Shown here: in pieces, positions 45,243 through 57,400 of the stretch
Layout: every line of letters starts with the position of its first letter
How positions within the stretch are numbered: the stretch's first letter is position 1
Assembly: GCF_023278565.1 (NCBI RefSeq)
Contig: NC_064676.1
Coordinates: forward strand, 682,001 to 746,000
DNA length: 64,000 nt
Direction: 5' to 3'
Source: Colletotrichum lupini
Lineage: Eukaryota > Ascomycota > Sordariomycetes > Glomerellales > Glomerellaceae
Translations under genes and position numbers: made by a program
Notes under the pieces: model-generated
What the model was told of the DNA's origin: nothing
What the model saw: only the letters and a program-made list of their open reading frames with translations
Database searches by the model: none

Positions 45243-45842
45243 TTAACAGACGGGAATATTGATAACATCGCCAACTTGGAGCAGAAGAGGATCGACACCC
45301 TGGTTGGAAGCAAGGAGAACGTTGACATCAAGGCCGAGACGCTCGGCGACGATGAAGAAGGTGTCGCCGGCAACGATGGTGTAGGTGGCCGCGCCGCCCT
45401 CAACACAGGTACCGGTGCCGGGCTTGGACAAGCAGGAGGTGTTGTCGGGGTTGCAGACGTAGGTGGGTACCTTGAGGACCTGGCCGAGGGCAATGAAGTT
45501 GGGGTTGGTGAGGTTGCTGGCGTTGGCGATGTCGCAGATGCCAGAGCTGTCTGGGAGATGATGGTCAGGGTGTCGTTGGAGACGACAGTGTAGTCGATGG
45601 TGGGGCCGGGGGAGCAGGTAGGGGTGGCGGTCGCCGAGGCCGTGGCGGTAGGAGTTGCCTGCTGTTTGATTGTTAGTTTGAGTTCATCTTCATTTATGTT
45701 TAACCGTAGCTGAGCTCGGTCGTTCATGGTGTGGAAGATCATTTCAACTGATATGATGCTAGAAGTTAAGGTAGCTTACAGGAAGGGCAGCGGCCAGGCC
45801 GGCGATGGCGAGGACTGAGAAGAGGGCGGAAGTGAACTGCAT
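45243..45842 (-). pseudogene. Secreted LysM-domain protein with a one-base frameshift
   Basis: LysM proteins bind chitin or related glycans; secreted fungal examples act at the cell wall or in host interaction. Exon 1 (45842-45780) encodes a 21-residue signal peptide, and a 121-bp intron leads to exon 2 (45658-45243). Exon 2 begins with a Thr/Ala/Pro-rich linker and the start of a first LysM domain ([13 protein letters not shown]). The reading frame then shifts by one base within 45541-45553. The rest of LysM 1 with its Cys pair and a complete second LysM ([13 protein letters not shown] ... [10 protein letters not shown], then TAA) continue in another frame. The original frame runs on as Ser/Pro-rich sequence without domains. 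This is either a true inactivating deletion or a sequencing/assembly error. The base composition is not RIP-like. Confidence 0.8.
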
Positions 45843-46110
45843 TGTGGCTGATTTGGGAGAATCAAGATTATTGGAGTTGAGCGAAGGAATAAAAGTTAGT
45901 AGTATCGAAACGATTGTGTTAGTATAGAGAGAGACTGGATCGAGAAGCTAGATACTGATAATGACTTCCTAAAGGATCAGTAGTACTCAACGATCTCTCG
46001 CCCTACTTATATAGAAAGGGCGATGATATTCTACCACCACCTCCCGCTATTCTATACCTAAGTATAGCTACGGCCGCCACACGACCGCCGGTCTCGGGCA
46101 CATATATAAA
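45843..46110 (-). promoter_or_regulatory. Upstream region of the LysM gene
   Basis: This unmutated upstream DNA of about 270 bp separates the LysM ATG from the AT-rich block. It contains polypurine stretches on the plus strand but no motif I can name. Confidence 0.35.
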
Positions 46111-46661
46111 CTAGGCTCTACGTAATTAGCATTCGAATAAATTAAGCTAATTAAAGGCCGTTAATTAACTTATAGTTAATTAAATTATTTTAGTAAAAAG
46201 AACGGTAATTAACGAATTAGCCTAATTAACTACTTAATTAACTACTTAATTAATTACTTAATTAATTACCTAATTAACTATTAATTACTTTATATAGCCT
46301 ATAGCCCGTAATTTAATAACTTCCTCTATTTTAGCCTCGTACTCTACTTTAGCCTCGTACTTATTAATAAGTCTATTTATTTTACTTTTTATCGTAGGAT
46401 TAATATTATAAGTATAATCCTCGTTAATTAGATCCTATAGTATGTCTAATTACGTAAGATTATTAATTAATTAGGATTGCGATTTTTTAAGCGTTAGTAG
46501 TTAAGGAGCCCCTATAAAATTAATTATATTATTATTAACTACGTTAATTATTTTATTAGTAATAGCCCGTTAATACCCCTGCTATATCTTTATACTAGGC
46601 CCGTACGTATTAAAATCGTATATAATCTCGAGGCCTCGTTAAGTAAAAGTAGCCTTATTTA
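46110..46661. repeat. AT-rich, RIP-like segment left of the gypsy array
   Basis: This segment is AT-rich with very few CA/TG dinucleotides. At 46223-46280 a 12-bp unit (TAATTAACTACT and variants) repeats about five times. It may be the left part of an older element into which the gypsy array inserted. No coding similarity is recognised. Confidence 0.55.
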
Positions 46662-47200
46662 TATTACGACCTAATATATGTAACTAAGACTAGGGCCCGC
46701 CCCGCAGGCTTATAGCGGCTACGGTATACTATATATATAAAAATATAAGAATATAAAATAACTTTTATAAAATAAAAGAACTATAAATAAGTTATATATA
46801 AATAAGAAATAGTAATTATATAATAAAGTAATTATTATAATTATTTTAAATAATTACTTATTAATATTTACTAAGCGATTACTTAATAAATAAAAGTGAT
46901 TATTAATAAAAGATATATTTATAAGCGGACTTATATATAATATAAACTTAAGCCGGGCTCTAAAATAAACTTTTATAGTTTTTTTAATAATTAACTTAGT
47001 ATTAGATCTTATAATTATTTTTAGCTATTTTTATTAAGAACCCTTTTTAATAAGACTACGATTAATTACTAAAGCCTTATTTATTTTATAATTTATAAAT
47101 ATAACTTTAAAAAAGCTATTTATAACTACGATATTATTTACTTAGTACTCGTAGCCTTAACTTTTATTAATATACTTATTATAATTAACTAGCTATAATA
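46662..47200 (+). repeat. Gypsy LTR 1
   Basis: This 539-bp LTR contains the GC-rich island GGGCCCGCCCCG near 46698. It starts TATTAC (mutated TGTTAC) and ends TATAATA. Confidence 0.92.
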
Positions 47201-47279
47201 CTTTAATTATTCTTATTTAGTAAGTTAACTTTATAAAACTTATTAAATAATAAAACGAACGACGATATTTTTTAAAACC

Positions 47280-50200
47280 CTAAGTACCTTTTTATTTAAC
47301 TTTAAAAAACTTATTAACTTAGTTAGCGAGTTAACTAAGGCCGAGAATAACGAGATACTTAACGTTATTTATAACTTTAATAATAATATAGTTTTTAAAA
47401 AGGTAAATTATAAGAAAATACGACGTATTATTAAAAAGAGTAATAAGTAAAATAAAGAACTCGTAAAACTTTTTAATAATAACTCTATTTAAATAGCTAT
47501 AACTCTAACTAAGAATAACGAAAATATTATTACTTTTTAAAATATAATTAATAAAGTTATAACTAACTTAGGAATTAAGAAAAGAGAAGTAGATAATTTA
47601 AAATAGAAAGTTAGGACCCTCTAAGCTACTATTAGTATTATTAAAACTCTTATAAATAAATAAATAAAACTTAAGCTTAACGTACTTACTATTTTTAATA
47701 AAACTATTAAACGTTTTAAAAGGTTTTTAATTTAAATTAGAACTTATTAAACGTTTTATATTATTAACTTCTAAGGTAAGACTAAGCGAGTTATTTATAT
47801 AATAACCTTTTTTAAAAAACGAGCCCTAGAGTAGTTCGAGCCCTTTTAAAAAGAATTCCTTAGTAGTAATAGTTATTTATTATATTATAAAGAGGAAACT
47901 ATAAATATTCTTAGTAATATAATAGGATTTTAGAGCGCCCTTAAATCCCTATTTTAAGACCTTAATAAAAAATAATAAGCTAAAAAAGACCTAGCTAACT
48001 TTTAATAAATTAAGTTTATTTCGTACTACGCTACTGAATTTAAAAGACTTATAATACGACTCGATTTTATTAAAAAAACCTATATCTTTTTATTTTACTA
48101 AGGACTAAAGGATAAGGTTAAGGATAAACTTAGTAAAATAGAAATATTAATAGATTTCTTACGGTACGTTAAACTTATTATTAAAATTAATACTTAATTA
48201 TATAAACGACGTAAAGAAAAAACAGAAGTACGACGCCCTTAAACTAACTCTAATAAAAAATATTAAAACTATAGTAAATTACTAAGTAACTACTAAAATA
48301 ACTTAAGAAACTAATAATAATAAAGTACGTCTTATAAATAATACAAAGGACCTATAGATCTTAGTATTATAAAACGTAAAAAACTATAATAAAAAAAAGA
48401 CTTTAAGTATTATAACTATAATAAGCTAAGATATATAGCTAGAGACTATTAATAACCTAAGCGTATTTAATACTAACCTATTTTAGAAAAACGAGCTAAT
48501 ATTATAAGTAAGGAAATTCTTTATAGATAACTTTTATAAATAGCCTATTATAACGACGACTACTTTATTTATTAAAATAGTAAAGAATAAATAGAATAGT
48601 ACTTTAAATAACTTAAAAATAATAGACGATCTATTTTATTACTTATTAAAACCCTAGTAGTAATAATAAGGAAAAAGGAGATACCCGCTTATTAACCCTA
48701 TATTTTTAAAAAGAATAATATTAAATACTTTATTATACTCTCTTAGATTTATAAAAATATAAAAAAAAAGAGTAAAACGGACCTTGTTATAAAGAATATG
48801 CTTAACCTCTTTAAAAGACCAATTAAGTAAAGACTCCTAATTAATATAAAAAAGTAGCTCCTTAAGCTTAAAAAAAGAGGACTTAATATAAAAGAAATTA
48901 TAAATAGCTTTATATATATAACATAACAAGATAATATAAACTAAAAATAACTTATTAAGTTCTAAAAAGAACTTAATTTAAATAAAATATTAACTAAGTT
49001 TATTTATATAATATAATGAGTAAATATTAATAAAAGATTTATTTATAAAGTTAAGGAATAGCTCGAGGACCTCGTATATAAAAATAAGATTAAAGTACTT
49101 GAAAAACTAACTCTTAACTTCGGAATTATTAATAAAAGAAAAATCGATTTTAAAATTAAAAAAGAAAATATTAAAATAGGAACTAGTTCTTTTTATTTTA
49201 ATAAAATAGAATTATTTTATAATTCGGACGAACTTCGTAACGTTACTTAATAACGTACTTAAAGAGAAATTAATTATAAAATATTATTTAATATTAATAA
49301 TACTAGCTCTAAAAAGGACGATAATAAACTACGGTATAAATATATTTATTTATTTAAAAATAACTAAGTTATTTAGTTTTATGAAATTAAAGAACGTAAA
49401 AAGGTTATAATAACTCCCTATATAAACGAAGATTACTCTCTATTTAACTTTAAAAACCCCTTTTATAAAGAATTATTTTAGGTAGAATACTTAGATAATA
49501 AATACTTTTAGTATTTTATATCTAAATAAAATAGTCGTTTTTACTCGCAAAGACGTAATAATAAAATTATTAAGGATATTTATATAAAAGATTAACTACT
49601 TAGTTAGACGTTACTAAGCTTTAATAATAATAATAGAGCTATATTTAGTTTAGACCCTAATTTCTTTATAAAGTACTTGAATAGCGAATATACAGAGTAG
49701 AAAAATTATAAATATAACTAATATTAAATTTATTATATTAAAAAGGCTAAGGCTTAGAGGGAGTATTAAAAGAAATATAAATAAAAAACCTATTTAAAGA
49801 AATAAATAATAAAAAACTAAGAAAGCTAATTATAAAAGAACGACGAGAGGCGAAAATAAAAGAAAAGTTCTTATATATAACTAAATAACATAACGACGCA
49901 TATTTATAAGTTAATTTCGATATTTATAAACGAGGATTAAATATTATTATTAATAGCGGTATATAAAAAACCTATATTTTATTAAGAGTAGTAGATAAAC
50001 TTAATTTATTATAAGTATAAAAGGATAATTTATATTAATTATAAATAATAAAAAGAGAACGAGTTAATGATAATTATAAATATATTAATTAAGAGACCGT
50101 ATATTTCTTAATATATATTAATAATTAATAAAAATAATTATAATATAATATTATAAAGATTAGAGATATTAATATTATTTTAAGAATTTCGTAGTTATAA

Positions 50201-53170
50201 AAGTATAACTTATAGATAGATTAGATTACTAATTAGGTCCTCTAAAGAAATTTAGTTATTAAATAATTTAAAAAAAAAAAGGGTTTAAACGGATTTTTAA
50301 AAACTCTTAAAGAACGAAAATAAATACGATGTATAGTTTTTATTAAGATAATAAAAAGCTTTAGAAAGTTTATAAGTAGTACTAACGATCGGGGATCGTA
50401 ATAACTTTAAATTATACCCGAGGAGTATTAAATATATACGAAACTATTTATAAACCCTAAAGAAATAGGATTATTAAAATATAATAGCTAAAATATAAGA
50501 ATCAAATTTAAAAAAGGAACGTAACCTAAGTTCTTTTTAATATATTTAATGAATTAAGAAGAATAAGAATATCTCGATAAATATATCGATAAGAAACTTA
50601 AAAAAGTATTTATTTAACTATCGAATTCTTTTATAAAATTACCCTTATTCTTTATACTAAAAAAAGGAGTAAAAAAATGAAAACTAGTTATTAACTATAA
50701 AAAACTTAACGAAATTACGAAAAAGAATTACTATTCCTTATTACTTATTACTAAGCTTAGAGACTTATTTTATAAAGCTAACTAGTTTATTATTATAAAT
50801 TTTAAAAAAGTATTTAATTAGATTTAAATTAAGGAAAAAAACGAATAAAAGATAGTATTCCGAACTTATAAAGAACTCTTTAAATACCTTATTATACCCT
50901 TTAAACCTATTAATACTTTAATAACTTTTTAAATAGTAATTAACTACGTACTCCGGGAGTACGTCAATATCTTTATTATTATTTATATTAATAATATTCT
51001 TATCTTCTCTCCCGATTTTAAAATATATAAGAAGTATATTTATATAGTATTTTAAAAATTTTAAAATACTAAACTATATGCTAAACTCTCTAAATACGAG
51101 TTCTATATATAGAAAATAGACTTTTTTAAATATACTATTATATTAAAATAAATTTATGTTTAATATTAAAAATAAAAGTAGTTAGGGACTAGCTTATATT
51201 ATAAAACGTTAAGGACGTATAAGGATTTTTAAGATTTATTAATTTTTACTAATAATTCTTTAAAAACTATATTAATATAATAAAACTTCTTAATAACTTA
51301 ATATAAAAACATACCCTATTTGTTTAGGACCCTAAGTATAAAAAAGTATTTATCAAAATTAAAAATATAGTTATTTTTAAACTAGTTATTATAATCCCGG
51401 ACCCCTAAAAACTTTTTAAAGTCGAGATTAATACTTTAGATTTTACTATAAGAGTAGTTTTAAAATAATAAATTAAAATAAAAAAAGCTTTTTCTATATT
51501 ACTTTTATTTTAAAGTATTTTATAAAATAGAATTAAATTAGTAAATTTATAATAAAGAATTAATAGCTATTATCGAAGTATTTTAAAAATAGAGGCTATA
51601 GTTATTTAGAACTAAGTACAAAGTTATAATTTATATAAATTATAAGAACTTTATAAACTTTATAATAAATAAGAACTTAAATAAACGATAAGTTAAATAG
51701 AGCGAATTCCTATTTAAATTTAATTTCTAAATTATTTATTAAAAGGGTTTAGAAAATAATAAAATAAACGCTCTTGATAAAAAGCTTAATTACGAAGTTA
51801 TAATCCCTAAAGAAATATAAGTTATTTTTAAATAAGAAAAAGACGGTAGTTTTATATTAATTATAAAGCTCTTTATAATAGCTAAAAAGATTAGTACTAG
51901 CCCGATTAAAGAAATAACCCCTAAGCTTATTATAAAAATTTATAATATACCGGTATACGGTTATTAAAGAATTATTAAAGCGTAAAAATAGATTATTAAT
52001 ATTATAATAAATTCGCTATATACGCTAAAATTATAAAAGTAATTAAAAACTACGCGACTTATAAAAAAAGTAAAAATAGCTTATATAAACCTTATAGCAA
52101 GCTATAATTACTATAATTACTAATAAAAGTATAATAATTAATTATATAGAACTTTATTATTAAATTACTAAAGTCTAGAGAACTATTTATTAAAGTATAA
52201 TATAATAGTATTTTAATTATAATCGATTAACTTACTAAGTTTACTTATTTTATTTTTTATAAGGAATTTAATATTATAAAAGACTTAGTATACGTATTTA
52301 TTAAGGTTATATTTTCGAATTATAGTTTATTAAAAGAAATTATTTCTAATAGAAATAAGCTATTTACTTCGAAATTTTAAAAATCCCTAATTTCGTAACT
52401 TGATATAAATTATAAACTATTGATATTATTCTATTCGTAAACTAATAAATAAATAAAAAGGATTAATTAGATCCTCGAGATATACCTTCGTTATTATATA
52501 AACTACGACTAAAATAATTAAGTAGTACTTTTATTAATAGCTTAGTTTATATATAATAATATAGTTAGTAAAAGTATAAAAGAATCTCCGTTTTATTTTA
52601 ATTATAGATTTTAATTAATAGTATATAAAAAAGTATAATAAAGACTATAAGCTATAAAGGTTATAATAAATATAAGTAAACTTAAAAAGATCTATAAGTA
52701 AGCTTTATTAAACTTCGAGTTTATATAATAATATATAAAAAAAAACGTAGATAGATTAAAAATTAAAGAACTATTTTTAAAAAAAGGGGATAGTACTTAC
52801 CTCTTTTATTATAATATTAAAATAAAATAACTAACTAATAAATTAAATTATAAAAAACTTAGACTTTTTAAAATTATTAAAAAGGTCTTATTAATTAATT
52901 ATAAATTAAAATTACTAAATATAATACGATACTATCCCGTCTTTTATATTTTATTACTTAAATTTATATTAAGAGGTTTATATATAGAAGATTATATTAT
53001 TATTAAACTAAACTAATTAGAGTACAAAGTTAAACGAATTATTAATTATAAAATTAAGAATAAAATACGAGAATTCCTTATTAAGTAAAAGAACTATAAA
53101 TATAAAGAAAATATATAAGAACTTATTACGAACTTCTAGAACTCTTAAGAATTCTTTTTAAAATATTAAA
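47280..53170 (+). pseudogene. Gypsy gag-pol remnant, unit 1
   Basis: The gag region ends in a zinc-knuckle position (48408-48449) where all four CX2CX4HX4C ligands are now Tyr. Reverse transcriptase (about 50640-51180) is recognisable from KLNEITKKNYYSL, NYVLREYVNIF and a catalytic site reading YINN (50984-50995) instead of YxDD. Integrase (about 52150-52580) shows the F.SKF and T..INQ.LE.YLR patterns. A chromodomain-like segment (EYKVKRIINYKI...REFLIK, about 53015-53160) ends the frame. Stops throughout make it inactive. Confidence 0.85.
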
Positions 53171-53826
53171 GTTAAAATTAAAACTAGAACTTTTAGTTAT
53201 TATAACGTCTTAGTTAATTATTTTAAAAGTATTATTAAATTATGCCTCCCGCGTAGTAACTAATCTATTTTTATTAATGATATTAAAAAGATTAAGAATT
53301 ACTTTCCTCTTCTTAAATATTATCCTTTCTTTTTTTAAAAACGATTTAACTTTAATAAAGACTAATTTATTTTAGCCTATACGTAATATAAAACTTTCAT
53401 TCATTTTTAAAAAAGAAGCTCTTTTACTTTTTCTTTATATTTTAATTTATTAGCTTTAAATAAAAAACGATTTATTACGAGTACGATTAATATAAAAAAA
53501 AATTAATAAAAAGAAAAGAAAAACTTATAATTATATATAATATTAGTAATTATATTATGAGAACGATTACGATATATATACTTATAATATTTTAATTTAC
53601 CCTTTAATATTTTATATTGTTACTTTAATAAACGATAAAATAAATAAAGTATCACGATTTTAAATCCTTACTCTTTAATTTTAAAAATAAGTTTTAGTTA
53701 ACGATATATTAAAAATCTAGCGGATATCTTAGTATTTTTAAAAGAATTACTTAACGAGCCCTAACTTAGGCTATGGCGACTTATTTATAAGTCTATAGGG
53801 ATAAGATTTTTAAAAAAGAGACTTAA

Positions 53827-54365
53827 TATTACGACTTAATATATATAACTAAGACTAGGGCCCGCCCCGTAGGCTTATAGCGGCTATAATATATTATATA
53901 TATAAAAGTATAAGAATATAAAATAACTCTTATAGAACGGAAGAACTACAAATAAGTTATATATAAATAAGAAATAGTAATTATATAATAAAGTAATTAT
54001 TATAATTATTTTAAATAATTACTTATTAATATTTACTAAGCAATTACTTAACGAATAAAAGTAATTATTAATAAAGGATATGTTTATAAGCGGACTTATA
54101 TATAATATAAACTTAAGCCGGGCTCTAGGATAGACTTTTATAGCTTTTTTAATAATTAACTTAGTATTAAATCTTACGATCGTTTTTAGCTATTTTTATT
54201 AAAAACCCCTTTTAATAAGACTACGATTAATTACTAAAGCCTTACTTATTTTATAACTTATAAATATAGCTTTAAAAAAGCTATTTATAATTACGATACT
54301 ATTTACTTAGTACTCGTAGCCTTAACTTTTATTAATATACTTATTATAATTAGCTAGTTATAATA
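53827..54365 (+). repeat. Gypsy LTR 2 (shared middle LTR)
   Basis: This 539-bp LTR serves as 3' LTR of unit 1 and 5' LTR of unit 2. It is preceded by a polypurine-like tract at about 53810-53826. Confidence 0.92.
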
Positions 54366-54439
54366 CTTTAATTATTCCTATTTAGTAAGTTAACTTTATA
54401 AAACTTATTAAATAGTAAAACGAACGACGATATTTTTTA

Positions 54440-57400
54440 AAACCCTAAGTACCTCTTTATTTAACTTTAAAAAACTTATTAACTTAGTTAGCGAGCTAGC
54501 TAAGGCCGAGGACGACGAGATACTTAACGTTACTTATAACTTTAATAGCAACGTAGTTTTTTAAAAAGTAAATTATAAAAAAATATAACGTATTATTAAG
54601 AAAAGTAATAAATAAAATAAGAAACTCGCGGAGCTTTTTAATAATAACTCTATTTAAATAGCTATAACTTTAGCTAAGAATAACGAAAATATTGCTACTT
54701 TTTAAAATATAGTTAAAAGCTATAACTAACTTAGGAATTAAAAAAAGAGAAATAAACGACTTAAAATAAGAAGTTAGGACCCTCTAAGCCGTTATTAATA
54801 TTATTAAAACTCTTGTAAATAAATAAGAAAAACTTAAGCTTAACGTACTTACTATTTTTAATAAGACTATTAAATATCTTAAGGGGTTTTTAATTTAAAT
54901 TAGAACTTATTAAACGTTCTATATTACTAATTTTTAAAATAAAACTAAATAAGTTATTTACGTAATAACCTTTTTTAAAGGACGAGCCTTAGAATAGTTC
55001 GAGCCTTTTTAAAAAAAATCCCTTAGTAATAATAGTTATTCATTATATTATAAAGAGGAAACTATAAACATTTTTAGTAATATAGTAGGATTTTAGAGCG
55101 CTTTTAAATCCCTATTTTAGGACTTTAATAAAAAACGATAAACTAAGAGAAACTTAGTTAATTTTTGATAAACTAAGTCTACTTCGTACTACGCTACTAA
55201 GTTTAAAAAACTTATAATATAACTCGATTTTACTAAGGAAACCCGTATTTTCTTATTTTACTAAGGACTAAAGAATAAGGTTAAGGATAAACTTAGTAAA
55301 ATAAAAATATTAATAGATTTTTTATAATACGTCGAACTCGCTATTAAAATTAATACCTAACTATATAAACGACGTAAAAAAAAGGGAGAGGTACGACGCC
55401 CTTAAGCTAATTTTAATAAAAAATATTAGAGTTATAATAAATTACTAAGTAACTACTAAAATAACCTAAAAAACTAATAGTAATAAAGTACGTTTTATAA
55501 GTAATATAGAGGACTTATAGATCTTAGTATTATAAAACGCAAAGAACTATAATAAAAAAAAGACTTTAAGTACTATAACTATAATAAGCTAGGATATATA
55601 ACTAAAGATTATTAATAACCTAAGCGTATTTAATACTAACCTATTTTAAAAAAACGAGCTAATATTATAAATAAGGAAATTCTTTATAAATAACTTTTAT
55701 AAATAGCCTACTATAACGACGATTACTTTACTTATTAAAATAGTAAGAAATAAATAGGATAGTACCTTAAATGACTTGAAAAATAATAAACGATTTATTT
55801 TATTACTTATTAAAACCCTAGTAATAGTAAAAAAAAAAAAGGAAATACCTACTTATTAACCCTATACTCTTAAAGAGAATAATATCGAATACCTTATTAT
55901 ACTTTTTTAGATTTATAAGAATATAGAAAAGAAGGGTAAAACGGACTTTATTATAAAAAATACGCTTAACTTTTTTAAAGGACGAATTAAATAAAGACTC
56001 TTAGTTAATATAAAGGAGTAGCTCTTTAAGTTTAAAAAACGAGGACCCGATATAAAAAGAAATATAAGTAGCCTCGTATATATAATATAATAAAATAATA
56101 TAAACTAAAAATAACTTATTAAGTTCTAAAAAGAACTTAATTTAGATAAAATACTAACTAAGTCTATTTATATAATATAATAAGTAAACGTTAATAAAAA
56201 ATTTATTTATAAAGTTAAAGAATAGCTTAAAGACCTCGTATATAAAAATAAGATCGAAGTACTTAAGGAATTAACTTTTAACTTTAAAATTATTAATAAA
56301 AAAAGAATTAACTTTAAGATTAAAAAAGAAAATATTAAAATAAGAACTAGTTCTTTTTATTTTAACGAAGTAGAATTACTTTATAATTCGGACGAACCTC
56401 GTAACGTTACCTAATAACGTACTTAAATAGAGATTAATTATAAAGTACTACTTAGCATTAACGATATTAGCTTTAAAAAGAACGACGATAAACTATAATA
56501 TAAATATATTTATTTATTTAAAAACAACTAAGTTATTTAGTTTTATAAAACTAGAGAACGTAAAAAGGTTATAATAACCCCTTATATAAATAGAAATTAC
56601 TCTCTATTTAACCCTAAAGACCCCTTTTATAAAGAATTATTCTGGGTAGAATGCCTAGATAATAAATACTTTTAATATCTTATATCTAAGTAAAATAGTC
56701 GTTTTTACCCGCAAAAATACAATAATAAAATTATTAAAGATATTTATATAAAAAATTAACTACTTAACTAGACGTTACTAAGCTTTAATAATAGTAATAG
56801 AGCTATATTCGGTCTAGACCTTAACTTTTTTATAAAGTACTTTAATAGCGAATATATAGAGTAGGAAGATTATAAATACGACTAATATTAAATTTATTAT
56901 ATCAAAAAGGCTGAGGCTTAGAGGGAATATTAAGAAAAATATAAATAAGAAACCCGTTTAAAGAAATAAATAATAAAAAACTAAAAAAGCTAATTATAAA
57001 AGAATGACGAGAAGTAAAAATAAAAGAAAAGTTCCTATATATAACTAAATAACGTAACGACGCATATTTACGAGTTAATTTCGATATTTATAAATAAGGA
57101 TTAAATGCTATTATTAATAATAGTATATAAGAAACCTATATCTTATTAAAAGTAATAAATAAACTTAATTTACTATAAGTATAAAAAGATAACTTATATT
57201 AATTATAAATAATAAAAAGAGAACGAGTTAATTATAATTATAAATATATTAATTAAGAGACCGTATATTTCTTAATATATATTAATAATTAGTAAAAATA
57301 ATTATAATATAATATTACGGAGATCGGAGATATTAACGTTATTTTAGGAATCTTATAGTTATAAAAGTATAATTTATAAATAGATTAAATTACTAACTCG

